Shown: piece after piece, positions 53,297-62,154 of the stretch | How the letters are laid out: the number at the start of each line of letters is the position of its first letter | How positions within the stretch are numbered: the stretch's first letter is position 1 | Assembly (NCBI GenBank): GCA_934663775.1 | Contig: CAKUKU010000002.1 | Coordinates: 131,525-195,524 of the forward strand | Source: an uncultured Ellagibacter sp. | GTDB lineage: Bacteria; Actinomycetota; Coriobacteriia; Coriobacteriales; Eggerthellaceae | Reading direction: 5' to 3' | Length of the DNA stretch: 64,000 bases | Made by a program: the position numbers and the translations under genes | The notes under the pieces: model-generated | Databases searched by the model: none | What the model saw: the letters and a program-made list of their open reading frames with translations, nothing else | What the model was told of the DNA's origin: nothing

Positions 53297-53710
53297 ATGA
53301 GCAATATAGAAAACTATGTCTCGCGGTACTCGAGGCCCAACGGCGTTCAGCTGACAAAGGATGGGTCGATTTTCCGCGAGAATATCCTCCTTCTGAACGG
53401 GGACGTTCTTCCCAATGCTCCGTACTTCACGATTACCTGGTACTGCAGCCCGGGCGACCCGAAGACCGAAACCCATGTCCACGACTTCGATGAGTATCTC
53501 GGCTTTGCCGGGTCCGACCCCGAAGACCCAACGAACCTCAATGGGCTTGTTCGCTTCATGATTGACAACGAATGGGTCATCATCGACAAAAGCACCATCC
53601 TGTTCGTTCCCGCCGGCGTCAAGCATTGCCCCTACGTTATCGAGCGCGTCGACAAACCCATCATCCACTGGTCGGGCGGAAACGCGACCTCATATCAGCA
53701 AATCAGGTAA
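53297..53710 (+). CDS. Cupin protein, 137 residues
   Basis: Small cupin with metal ligands in THVHDFDEYLGFAG and PAGVKHCPYVIE. Starts MSNIENYVSRYSRPNG behind a strong AGGGAGGGG. The repeated pattern WYCSPG-DPKTETHVHDFDE and FVPAGVKHCP is very close to the next gene (about half the residues identical by eye), so the pair is a tandem duplication. 180 bp separate it from the divergent MFS gene. Probably binds a divalent metal; enzymatic role unproven. Confidence 0.88.
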   Translation: MSNIENYVSRYSRPNGVQLTKDGSIFRENILLLNGDVLPNAPYFTITWYCSPGDPKTETHVHDFDEYLGFAGSDPEDPTNLNGLVRFMIDNEWVIIDKSTILFVPAGVKHCPYVIERVDKPIIHWSGGNATSYQQIR

Positions 53711-53749
53711 TTTTCACCGCCTGCCACTTCCAACCGATTGGAGACAAGC

Positions 53750-54166
53750 ATGAGCCAGAGCAAATATCTGTCGTCCTACTCTCTCGACTTCGACAATGTC
53801 GACGAGAACAACGAGGTTGTTCGACGCAATGTCATTTTATTGAATTCTGAAGTCATTCCCGGAGCTCCCTATTTCACTTGCACGTGGTTCTATAAGAGCA
53901 CTGGAATGATGCAGGAGACCCACACGCATGACTTCGATGAACATATCGGCTTCGTTGGATCGAATCCCGACGATCCAACAGATTTGGGAGGCGTTATCAA
54001 ATTCATGGTCAACGGTGAGTGGATTACCATCGATCGAAGTGCGGTGCTCTTTATACCCGCGGGCGTTCCCCATTGCCCTTACGTTATCGAACAGGTAAAT
54101 CGCCCTATCATCCACTGGTCTTCAGGTTCGACAAGTGCCTATTCACAAAAGAAGGAAGCAGAGTAG
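53750..54166 (+). CDS. Cupin protein, 138 residues, tandem paralogue
   Basis: Starts MSQSKYLSSYSLDFDNVDEN at ATG 53750 behind GGAGAC; the upstream in-frame TTG is not needed. Metal motifs are THTHDFDEHIGFVG and PAGVPHCPYVIE, then NRPIIHWSSG. It differs from its neighbour mainly in the N-terminus and loops. It lies 39 bp after the first cupin, with a strong terminator after. The two cupins plus the MFS/flavin reductase/cupin operon form a divergent locus, plausibly under one control region at 53117-53296. Confidence 0.88.
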   Translation: MSQSKYLSSYSLDFDNVDENNEVVRRNVILLNSEVIPGAPYFTCTWFYKSTGMMQETHTHDFDEHIGFVGSNPDDPTDLGGVIKFMVNGEWITIDRSAVLFIPAGVPHCPYVIEQVNRPIIHWSSGSTSAYSQKKEAE

Positions 54167-54223
54167 CCCGCGCACCCCGCCAAAAATCCTCCTTGCGCAC
54201 TCCTCTTCCGCATATTCCCCTAG

Positions 54224-54263
54224 AGCGAAGGCGCCCAGCTCAAGCTGGGCGCCTTCGCTCTTC
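54224..54263. terminator. Very strong bidirectional terminator
   Basis: AGCGAAGGCGCCCAGCT 54224-54240 pairs perfectly with AGCTGGGCGCCTTCGCT 54243-54259, a 17-bp stem with a 2-nt loop, then CTTCTT. It sits between the convergent cupin and regulator genes. Confidence 0.85.
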
Positions 54264-54273
54264 TTGCAAAAAA

Positions 54274-55949
54274 TCAACATATCGCCTCTTGGGCCATATA
54301 ATGCAGACAGTCAGCCATAACACGATGTTTGACCATCGGCAAGTCGAGAGATAGATCGAATCGGCTTTCGAACTTTCTAACGTGGTAAAGAACGGTGTTT
54401 CTATGCATGTCCATCTCTTCGGCTGTTTTGGTAGCGTTGCCATCGTTGCAGATGTATCTCCAAAGAAGACCCAGAACCGTTCTTCTCAGCGCATTGTCGT
54501 CGCCTGCGAATCTCCCCAGAAGGTTATTCTCGAAAGAGAAGCTGAGCAATTCTTCGTCGATGCCCTTCTCGTACACCATTAAGAACAGCGCGTGGTCGAA
54601 TGGAAAGCACGGCCATGCATTCTTGGTAAAAGCGGTGTACCCTGCCGGGTAGGCTTGCTTCATCGCCCCTTTATGTTTGATGGCTTCGCCGCATTGTATA
54701 TAGGCCCATTTGATGTCTTTTATGTCGTCAAACACCTGGGAAACACCGGCCTCTAACGAGCATTCGCCGTAAACACATTCGTCGTATTGCTGGACGATGC
54801 CAGTTAGAGACGACTCGCGCGGAAACTCTTTGCTACCGTAGAAAAGAACGAGGAGATTGCTTTTGTAAACGAACGCATGGTTTCTCCCCTTATTCAAGCC
54901 ATCGACAGCAAACCGAAGACGGTCCATGAACGACTTGCTCACATCGTTTTTCAAGGGAATTGCCATCAATCGATACAGCGCGCCTATCGGAATGCCGCTT
55001 TGTTCTAGCTGCTCTTCGATGCTTGTGCCCTGCTTCGACGCTCTCCCTCAATGACGCTTATCAAGATTTTATGGCAGGCAGACTTCACTGGCAGTTTTTT
55101 GTTCCAAAAGCGCTCGGCAGTGAACCGAACACGGGAGACGAACTTCATGAACCGATCCTCGAGGCAAGCTAAATTGGCATTCGGGGAATCAACCATCGTC
55201 ACATGGAACGTGTACTCCCCGTTGATGAAAAGCGGGCAGTGTACGGATACCGACTCGTTCCACTCTGTTGGCGGGCAGTAGAAAACCTCCCTTTTGATTT
55301 TGCTCTTCAGCACAAGGGCTTTCAACCGTTCGGCCTCTTGATTGCAATATGATCCTGTTTGAACCAACTCCTTGTAGGCAGACGATGGAGGCTCTATTGA
55401 ATGCGAGCAAGCGATTAGATTGAATCCTGTATCGGTAATGCACAGAAACGCACCTCTGAAGGCCATCTCTCCCGCTTCGATGAGCGACTCAAGGCGCGAC
55501 TCCCTAAACACAAGGTAGTCCAGCTTCGTTTCCCATATCATATTCTTCTGGAAAAGAGTGAGAACCTCGCGCTCGACACTCGCTTTGTCTTCAGCTTCGA
55601 CGAAGGCGCATTTCGATTTCCCATCCCCGCTTCGAGTCCTCTCGACCTTCTTTGCCACCACAAGGAAAAAACCATATGGGCAATTTGAAATCGCGTTGGG
55701 CAATTCCAGAGCATCGCAAACCGTCAATACTTTGCTCGAATCGATCATTGACTCCGCGGACGACTCAGACGGATATACTGTAACCCAGTTGAAGCGACGC
55801 GTTACGCTAAGCCCATCACGAGCTATCGTCATGCCTCGTTCCTCAAGCCACCACATTATTTCCGTGATTGACACTTCTGGAAATGACTTGAATTCTGCTT
55901 TATCCAACAACGCGCCTTTATTAAAGTCGCCATTTGGTAAATTGCGCAT
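54274..55949 (-). pseudogene. PucR/CdaR-like regulator split by a frameshift
   Basis: The N-terminal frame (55949-55005) has MRNLPNGDFNKGALLDKAEF, then a sensor-like region (PYGFFLVVAKKVERT, FRGAFLCITDTGFNLI). It ends in SRAQASKSS. The other frame carries on as EEQLEQSGIPIGALYRLMAI to the C-terminus, where TAEEMDMHRNTVLYHVRKFE is the PucR-type helix-turn-helix. Joining them near 55025 gives a normal ~550-residue regulator. If expressed as is, the C-terminal part would start at an internal ATG (54969). It probably controls the adjacent cupin/flavin reductase locus. Confidence 0.8.
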
Positions 55950-56117
55950 GACTTCCCCCGTTTATTGATAGCGTTAAACGCCATTCTTTATTTTACCTCT
56001 ATTATTTCACCTCATTAGCTGTCAAATCACACACATCCTTTGAGCAACCTCTTTATAATCAGCTGCAGGCGCTACCTCCATTTCACTTAGGGGGACATAC
56101 CGAAGGAGTCGATAATC

Positions 56118-56435
56118 ATGGCCGAAAATAAAATCCCGGCGTTGACACCCGAGCAGCGCGCCGCCGCCCTTGAAAAGGCGAGACAGTCGCGCACTATCCG
56201 CAAGGAAGCCAAGGAGAAGCTTGCCGCAGGGAAGATCGCTCTTTCGGACGTGCTCGAGAGCGAAGACGAAGCCGTCCGACGCATGCGAGCGATTGACCTC
56301 ATCCAAGCGATGCCTGGATACGGCAAGGCGAAGGCAGCCAAGGTCATGGAAGAATGCGGCATTGCCGAAAGTCGACGGGTCGGGGGCCTTGGGGAGCGCC
56401 AGAAGGAAAAACTCCTCGAATTATTTTCGGAATAA
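56118..56435 (+). CDS. mihF: Integration host factor, actinobacterial type
   Basis: 105-residue nucleoid protein of the actinobacterial IHF family, unrelated to proteobacterial IHF. It starts MAENKIPALTPEQRAAALEK, continues with the long N-terminal helix, and has the helix-two-turn-helix DNA-binding region IDLIQAMPGYGKAKAAKVMEE followed by RVGGLGERQKEKLLELF. The protein bends DNA and affects replication and recombination. AAGGAG lies before the ATG. It is normally a conserved chromosomal gene, which marks the return to core sequence. Confidence 0.93.
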   Translation: MAENKIPALTPEQRAAALEKARQSRTIRKEAKEKLAAGKIALSDVLESEDEAVRRMRAIDLIQAMPGYGKAKAAKVMEECGIAESRRVGGLGERQKEKLLELFSE

Positions 56436-56953
56436 AGCTGGCCGCTTAAGCGTCGGCGAGGCGCTAGCTCGTATTGCTCTCGAGGCAATCGCGGAATACC
56501 CAACCCATGCCATATAGGCGTTCCGTCCATACAAGGCGGAACACTCATCAATGCAGAAGTTGTCTAGCGTGCAGCGTTCTTTCTTATTGCATGCCCTTTC
56601 CTCATTCGAGGTACCTCCATCGACGCCTTCTCTCGCCGCTTCTGCGAGTCATTCGACGTTAGCTCTTGATTATCTTCGATATCGCAGTTGAATGCGCGAT
56701 TGCGGGCAATTGCAGCCTCCTTAGCCCGATGCAGCATCTGCATAATAGCTACCTAATCGACATAACCACAGTTCAAAATCACTTTCCAGTGAATTTTTCC
56801 TCACTTTTGGGCAAAACTGAATAGAGGCGCATACCCTTCTGAAGCGCCTAATCACGCCATCTTGACAAGACAATCTCTTGTTTCGACCTGGTTCCATGTG
56901 CCTATAGGTGAAGAAGATGGGCTACCGCACAGCAAACACTCGGAGTGATCGTT
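56436..56953. other. 518-bp region with at most one small gene
   Basis: Contains no large gene. A 59-residue minus-strand frame at 56564-56743 is listed separately. AT-rich stretches around 56750-56830 could hold promoters for the DUF4314 gene, but no clear -10/-35 pair was found. No tRNA or rRNA. Confidence 0.5.
56564..56743 (-). CDS. Possible 59-residue basic protein
   Basis: MQMLHRAKEAAIARNRAFNC, then an acidic patch DIEDNQELTSNDSQ and a basic end (REKASMEVPRMRKGHAIRKN). Weak AGGTAG upstream of the ATG. The composition looks protein-like, but there is no known family and no operon neighbour, so it may be chance. Confidence 0.35.
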   Translation of the reverse strand: MQMLHRAKEAAIARNRAFNCDIEDNQELTSNDSQKRREKASMEVPRMRKGHAIRKNAAR

Positions 56954-57715
56954 ATGAAAGAAGAGCATCGCGGCTTCCGCCCCGGCGACCGGGTGCAGAT
57001 GATCGAATGCAAAGACCCTTATACCCCCATATCGCCAGGCGCGAAGGGAACCGTCGCCCACATCGACGACGCCGGCACGCTGCACATGCTGTGGGACAAC
57101 CGAAGAACCCTCGGCGTTTGCCTTGAGGAAGACGTCGTCCGCAAGGTGCCGCCGGAGCAGGAGATGGAACTTTTAAGCGCAGAGCCGCTCCTGCAATGCG
57201 ACGAAAACAGGTGGGGCGTCCACTGCGAGCAATCGGTCGCCTTGATAGGCGCCATGCAGAGCTTCGCTGAGGAGCAAGGATGCGACTGGACAGTGAAGCG
57301 CTCGTACATTGATGAGGCGCATTCGCAGCGGCCACCGAAATACCAATACATCGAAGCCGACGCCCTGAACGACCTGGTCGAGGGCACCTGCGACCTCGAG
57401 AACGGGACGGACGTCGGGTTCACGGCGAAGCGGCCGCCGGGCGAGCAGTCCATGGCGATCATCGCGTACGGCCAGGGCTACACGACGCCGTCGGGCACGC
57501 ATCTCGTGAAGGAGCTGCTCGAGCTCAGGCTCGCCTCCCCCGCCGCCGCGCGCGACTTCAGGGAGCGGGTCGAGGCGGGCTGGGACCCGGGCGGCAGAGC
57601 CGCCATGCAGCTGTTCAACTCGCCGGGCGACCGCGAGCCGCTCGCCCCGCTCGTCCGGGAATGCCGGGAAGCCGCCCGCGCCCGCCGCGATAAAGACCAT
57701 AGTCAAAAGCGTTAG
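56954..57715 (+). CDS. DUF4314-containing protein
   Basis: About 253 residues. The first ~65 (FRPGDRVQMIECKDPYTPIS, then PGAKGTVAHIDDAGTLHMLW and RRTLGVCLEEDVVRKV) match DUF4314, a small SH3-like domain common in mobile-element proteins. The middle and end (DWTVKRSYIDEAHSQRPP; a Pro/Arg-rich tail) are unassigned. GGAG lies 7 bp before ATG 56954. Near an integrase relic, so probably of conjugative or phage origin. A short GC stem (57715-57731) follows the stop. Confidence 0.75.
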   Translation: MKEEHRGFRPGDRVQMIECKDPYTPISPGAKGTVAHIDDAGTLHMLWDNRRTLGVCLEEDVVRKVPPEQEMELLSAEPLLQCDENRWGVHCEQSVALIGAMQSFAEEQGCDWTVKRSYIDEAHSQRPPKYQYIEADALNDLVEGTCDLENGTDVGFTAKRPPGEQSMAIIAYGQGYTTPSGTHLVKELLELRLASPAAARDFRERVEAGWDPGGRAAMQLFNSPGDREPLAPLVRECREAARARRDKDHSQKR

Positions 57716-57881
57716 CGCCGAGCATCGGCGCAACGCGCACGCGAAATAGGCCGACGGATCGAATCCTCGGCCCATTTTCGTTCCACGTTGGCAGGTCCCC
57801 GACCGGCGCGCAGCCGGCATGGTGAAGCCAAAACCCTTCGCGCGCATCCTCGCAGCCTGCGCCTCCGCAGGTCGGGCAACC

Positions 57882-58330
57882 CTACTCGAGCATCCGATCG
57901 ACCGCAAACTCGCCTGCCTGGGAGACGCGGTCTAAATTATGAGAGTACACGAGCGTCGTGTTGATGTTCGTGTGGCGCGCCATCGACTGCGCCTGCTGAA
58001 GGCTCGCCCCGCCTAGGAGAGCCAGCGTGACCGCCGTGTGCCGCAGGCTGTGCGTCGTCAGACGATCGTCGTCGAAGCCCGCCTGGCGCATCGCCCGCTT
58101 GATGATTTCCCGGAGCGAGCGGGTCTTCAGCCGCTGCCCCATGGTCTTGTTCGACAGCGACGCGAAGAGCGGCCCCTCTGTCCCAGTCCCCTGCGCATCG
58201 ACAGGTAGGCGTAGATCGGGCGCGCCGCGGAGTCCGTCAGCGCGACGAAGTCGCCTTTCTGCTCCCTGCCCTTGCCCTGCACGTAGAGACATGCATAAGC
58301 GCCGCGAAGCGCGATGGGCGCCGTCGCAGG
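57882..58330 (-). pseudogene. Tyrosine recombinase (integrase), frameshifted and 5'-truncated
   Basis: The C-terminal catalytic half is present: TRSLREIIKRAMRQAG, then THSLRHTAVTLALLGGASLQ with His-x-x-Arg, MARHTNINTTLVYSHN with the second His-x-x and the nucleophile Tyr. Upstream the reading frame switches (LYVQGKGREQKGDFVALTD, then TEGPLFASLSNKTMG in the -1 frame) at the same CTGGGACAG point as in the 11.4-kb copy. The N-terminal DNA-binding arm is missing. It cannot be active unless the shift is programmed. The nearly identical 225-bp copy at 11370-11597 lies in the opposite orientation. Confidence 0.8.
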
Positions 58331-58620
58331 GTCGCCACAATTGGGGCGCACCTTCGAAGGAAAGAATTGCCGAACGACATCGGGCGGCCGTCGATGTCGT
58401 TCTGAAGGAGGTAAATCCGGCTAACCCCCTCGGCAATTCTGTCATTGATACCGGTTAAGCGGGCAAGGTGCGATCCATTGATAGAACCCCCTTGAAGAAT
58501 GGACTTCGACACATCCATCTTCGCTATGTCTGAGTTTATGGCCGAGCGGCAAGCCCCCGATTCATCTTGAAATCGGGGCTCGCTGCTTTTACGGGACGGC
58601 CAAGCGTCTCGCCCGCCGAA

Positions 58621-58897
58621 CCGGCACGAATTCCGAGTTGTCCCGCGAAATTCGATTGATAATCGGAAGCTATGCCGAGGTGCGAAATGCTGCTGGGAAG
58701 AAACCCCAGTTCACGGCCTCTTCCGCCCCGCCGACGTCCGCGCGCTATCGCACGCCCCGCCGGCTTTCGCGGGACAACTCGGTTTCCGCGCCGGAATCTC
58801 CCTCTCGGCGTGACGCTTGGGGGACAACCCGCGATTTGCGCCACGCCTTGCCTCCAACCATGTCCGCCGTGGCGGGACAACTCGGGCTTCGTGCCGG
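58621..58897. repeat. Dispersed 27-bp repeats, three to four copies
   Basis: CGCGGGACAACTCGGttTC plus GCGCCGG occurs at 58768-58794 and, as GGCGGGACAACTCGGGCTTC..., at 58871-58897. The reverse complement lies at 58621-58647 (CCGGCACGAATTCCGAGTTG). A weaker relative (GGGGGACAACCCGCGATTTG) is at about 58818-58843. Inverted and direct copies could form cruciforms. No coding use is convincing. Confidence 0.6.
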
Positions 58898-58904
58898 AAT
58901 TCGA

Positions 58905-59415
58905 CTTCTGGCACATCCAAGAACCACCAGGACCAGGCCCCGGCGTCATCGTCGGGCACATCCGCCGATGACCAGCCCGCAAAAGCCCAGGCAGATGGCG
59001 GGGATGGTGAAGCTGGCTCTTCGGGAGGCGACGTCTATGCGCTTTCGCTTTCGAACAGCTCGGGGAAGTCGGTCGTGAGCATGGCGGTGAAGCTTCTCGG
59101 CGGCGAGCCATTCTCCGCGAACCGCATGGTCTCCATGCTCGATCTGCAGACGTATTACTACAACCAGGAGGACCCCGCCGCCGCCGCGCGAGACAAGGCC
59201 GAGGAAGAAGAGGAGAAGCGCCGGTTGGAGAAGCTCGAGGAGGACCTGAAGGCGACAGACAAGCAGCAGTCCGCCGACGCGACCGCATCCTCCGACGGCT
59301 CAAAGCCTCAACGGAGGAGAACGCGCAGACCAAGGCGACGACCGACGACACGCAGGGAATGGACATCGAGGACGACCCGCTTGAGGTCAGCCACGACGAC
59401 GCAAGCGAGGACTAA
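58905..59415 (+). pseudogene. C-terminal remnant of an unknown coiled-coil protein
   Basis: The frame reads DVYALSLSNSSGKSVVSMAV, LLGGEPFSANRMVSMLDLQT and a charged helix KAEEEEEKRRLEKLEEDLKA. At about 59300 the sense changes frame to STEENAQTKATTDDTQGMDI and ends at TAA 59413. It lacks a start codon with a ribosome site and its beginning merges into the repeat cluster. Family unknown; a mobile-element protein is likely. Confidence 0.5.
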
Positions 59416-59472
59416 GGCAGGGCAGTTTCCAACAACGCAACATAGCCTCTCAACAATATCGCTCACGGTGTT

Positions 59473-62154
59473 ATGACTGGTAAGCTGCATCATTTGCAAA
59501 CAAGCAGAAAGGTGAACACAATCGACCCCGATGCAAAGAGGCCCCGCTTGACGAGAACCGCAAACGCTGGGCCTCTCCTCGCATACCTCGCCGGGCCAGC
59601 GCTCACGTTGGCAGTGCTGCTCGCTTCTATGGCGTGGTGCGGGATCTTCCCCTTCGGCGACCACGCGTTCCTCTCGCGCGACGGCGCCATTCAGTACGTA
59701 GGGTTCTACGGTTGGTATCACAACGTGCTCGCGGGGCAGGCAAACCTGACCTACTCGCTGTCGAAGGGAATGGGCGGCGCGACCTTCGGCCTGTTCGCAT
59801 ACTACCCCTCAAGCCCGCTCGCCCTGCTGGCGGCATTCTTTGAACCTGCCGACTCGGCGGAGTTGTTCTCGATTTTGGTGCCCATTAAACTCACACTAGC
59901 ATCATTCACCTGCGGATATGCGCTCATCCAACGCGTCGGGAGGCGAAGCGCGGCCCTGTCGCTTCTGGGATGCGCCTATGCGCTTTCCGCGTATAGCTTC
60001 ACCGACGGCTCGAACGTGATGTGGCTCGACGGCATGGCACTCGCCCCGCTAGCGGCGCTCGGCGTATTCCGCTTGGTTCGCGAGGGGCGCCCCATCATGC
60101 TGTTCGCGTCTTGCTCGGCGGCAATCGTATGCAATTGGTACGTCGGCTATATGGTGTGCCTGTTCAGCGTCGTATGGTTTCTCGCTGAGATGCTGTTAAG
60201 GAGCGATTGCGGATCCTCGACGGGAAATCACGCATCAAGCAAGGCGCACAGCGACCCACCGAGAGCCTCGCTGTGCATTGCGCACTTCGCCGCTACGATG
60301 GTGCTCGCCGTCGGCGCCGGCTGCGTTATTCTGCTCCCCGTCGCCATCGAGCAGCTGCAGTCGGCGGGACTCGGCGGCAACTCTGGCTTCCTGGCGACGC
60401 TCGCCGAGGGCGTGGGCTGCCTCGACGCTCGCCAATTCCTGCTCGCATTGGTCGACCCCGACGCGCCTTTTGCGGGCGCCACAAACGCAGTTGCCGTTCC
60501 ATGGGCCCTTATCGTGTTGGCAGTATCCTTCTTCGCTCTGCCAACCGCCGGCGGGCTTCGCCGCAAGATAGTACTTGCAGCCGTATTGCTGGTGTTCGCA
60601 ATATCCTTCCTGGTCAAACCTTTCGACATGGTCTGGACGGGCTTCGTTCGGGCGGATTCGTACAACCCACGCTACTACTTCGCATTCCTATTTGCCACAT
60701 GCCTGTGCGCGGCGTGGGCCGTAGACGGAATAATGCATTACATAAAGCTGAGTGGAAGCCGGATGGGCGAGCAGGACGAAGCGCCATCCCCCTTTGACCC
60801 TTCGGAACCCGCACCCCGCCACCGCACCGCCCGAGAGTCAGCAGTTACCGCCATGCTCGGCGTCGCGCTCGCCGCCGGTGCAGGTTTTTTGGCCGTGCAC
60901 GGCCTTTCCCAAACAGACCTCAACGGCTATTCGTCGAACTCGGTTTCGCAATACCGCGAGTACATGGAGAAGCTCGCTGGGGTCCACAAGGAAGCAGAAA
61001 ACGACGCCAACGCGGACGTCGTGCGCATGGAAAACGCGGCCTCCTCAAGCGTCGCCGCCATACGCACGACCGATCCCGCGTCCTCGGTCGACGCGCTCTC
61101 AGACATGATGACGACCGGAGAGTACCTGGCGCTCGGCGATTCCAGCCTGTCGCACTACAGTTCCACCGCCGACGGGTCGATGAAGGAGCTCCTCGGGAAC
61201 CTGGGGTACTGCCTTTTGCCCGGATCGCGCGGCATCACGACGTACCGCTCGCCCGTGTACCTGACCGACAGCCTGCTTGGGGTGGAGTACGTCCTCGCCA
61301 ACATCGAGCCGGCAGGATGCTCAGCTGTTTCAGACGAGGTCGAGCTCCCATCGCTCAAGGAGAGCTCCTTCCGCCTGTACCGCAACGAAGGATCGCTCGG
61401 CTGGGGCTTTGCTGTTCCCGAGACGGCGGAAAACGTGGAATGGTCGGGCGACCCCTTCGAAAACCAGGAGCGGTTCGTCTCCGCCCTCTCTGGCGAGGAT
61501 GCATCGGGCTTGTACGCCGTCGCGAAAGTCGAAGCCTTGGAGCTTGCGGCCGAAAGCGACAGGACGGTCTGTACATGGAAGGTAACCCCCGAGCGGGACG
61601 GGCCGCTGTATTTATGGATTGCCGCCGCACCCGCCGGAGCGAAGGTAAGCTGCGACGGAAAATTCCTGCAAACGACGCGAAGCTACGAGAGCGATACGAA
61701 TCTCATGTACCTGGGCAACTTCAAGGCGGGGAGCACGGTGATTGTTCAACTCGCATCGTCGCTTTCGTTCGAATGCGACGATGCAGACCTTGACGCTCGC
61801 AGCCTCGACATCGAACGGGCAACGCAGATGCTCGACCACATGCGCGAGGCGCGGTTTGCGCCGGACACGCTTGAAGACGGACGCATCGAGGGCATGTGCG
61901 CAGTCCCAGTCGGCAAGAAGCTGCTGATCAGCATCCCCGCAACCAGCGGGTGGTCCGCCAAGGTGGACGGGGAACCCACGGAAATCGAAAGCCTCAACGG
62001 GCTCATTCTTCTTGATACGGGCGAAGGAGAACATGAAATAGCGCTGTCGTATTCAACACCTGGCCTTTCCGCAGGCATCGCGGTGAGCGTCGCATCATTG
62101 CTCGCATTTGCGCTTTGCTTGGCGGCACAGCGAAAGAAACGCGAGAAGCGCTAG
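59473..62154 (+). CDS. YfhO-family membrane protein
   Basis: Polytopic protein of 893 residues with about 12-13 segments and large extracellular parts. Near the N-terminus after the first segment comes the characteristic SRDGAIQYVGFYGWYHNVLA and SLSKGMGGATFGLFAYY, as in YfhO proteins. A long soluble stretch (about residues 490-830) precedes the last segment and a basic tail KKREKR. YfhO members are GT-C-like and implicated in modifying teichoic acids or other wall glycopolymers. The start is uncertain: no good ribosome site before ATG 59473. Its stop overlaps the convergent neighbour by 4 bp. Confidence 0.88.
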   Translation: MTGKLHHLQTSRKVNTIDPDAKRPRLTRTANAGPLLAYLAGPALTLAVLLASMAWCGIFPFGDHAFLSRDGAIQYVGFYGWYHNVLAGQANLTYSLSKGMGGATFGLFAYYPSSPLALLAAFFEPADSAELFSILVPIKLTLASFTCGYALIQRVGRRSAALSLLGCAYALSAYSFTDGSNVMWLDGMALAPLAALGVFRLVREGRPIMLFASCSAAIVCNWYVGYMVCLFSVVWFLAEMLLRSDCGSSTGNHASSKAHSDPPRASLCIAHFAATMVLAVGAGCVILLPVAIEQLQSAGLGGNSGFLATLAEGVGCLDARQFLLALVDPDAPFAGATNAVAVPWALIVLAVSFFALPTAGGLRRKIVLAAVLLVFAISFLVKPFDMVWTGFVRADSYNPRYYFAFLFATCLCAAWAVDGIMHYIKLSGSRMGEQDEAPSPFDPSEPAPRHRTARESAVTAMLGVALAAGAGFLAVHGLSQTDLNGYSSNSVSQYREYMEKLAGVHKEAENDANADVVRMENAASSSVAAIRTTDPASSVDALSDMMTTGEYLALGDSSLSHYSSTADGSMKELLGNLGYCLLPGSRGITTYRSPVYLTDSLLGVEYVLANIEPAGCSAVSDEVELPSLKESSFRLYRNEGSLGWGFAVPETAENVEWSGDPFENQERFVSALSGEDASGLYAVAKVEALELAAESDRTVCTWKVTPERDGPLYLWIAAAPAGAKVSCDGKFLQTTRSYESDTNLMYLGNFKAGSTVIVQLASSLSFECDDADLDARSLDIERATQMLDHMREARFAPDTLEDGRIEGMCAVPVGKKLLISIPATSGWSAKVDGEPTEIESLNGLILLDTGEGEHEIALSYSTPGLSAGIAVSVASLLAFALCLAAQRKKREKR

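Noticed and set aside
58391..58518. Minus-strand frame starting MDVSKSILQGGSINGSHLAR
   Set aside because: It looks protein-like for about 50 residues but then runs into the integrase relic in the wrong frame, has no ribosome site and matches no family I know.
58536..59366. 276-residue minus-strand open frame
   Set aside because: Ser/Arg-rich translation over a repeat cluster and antisense to a remnant with better protein character on the + strand.
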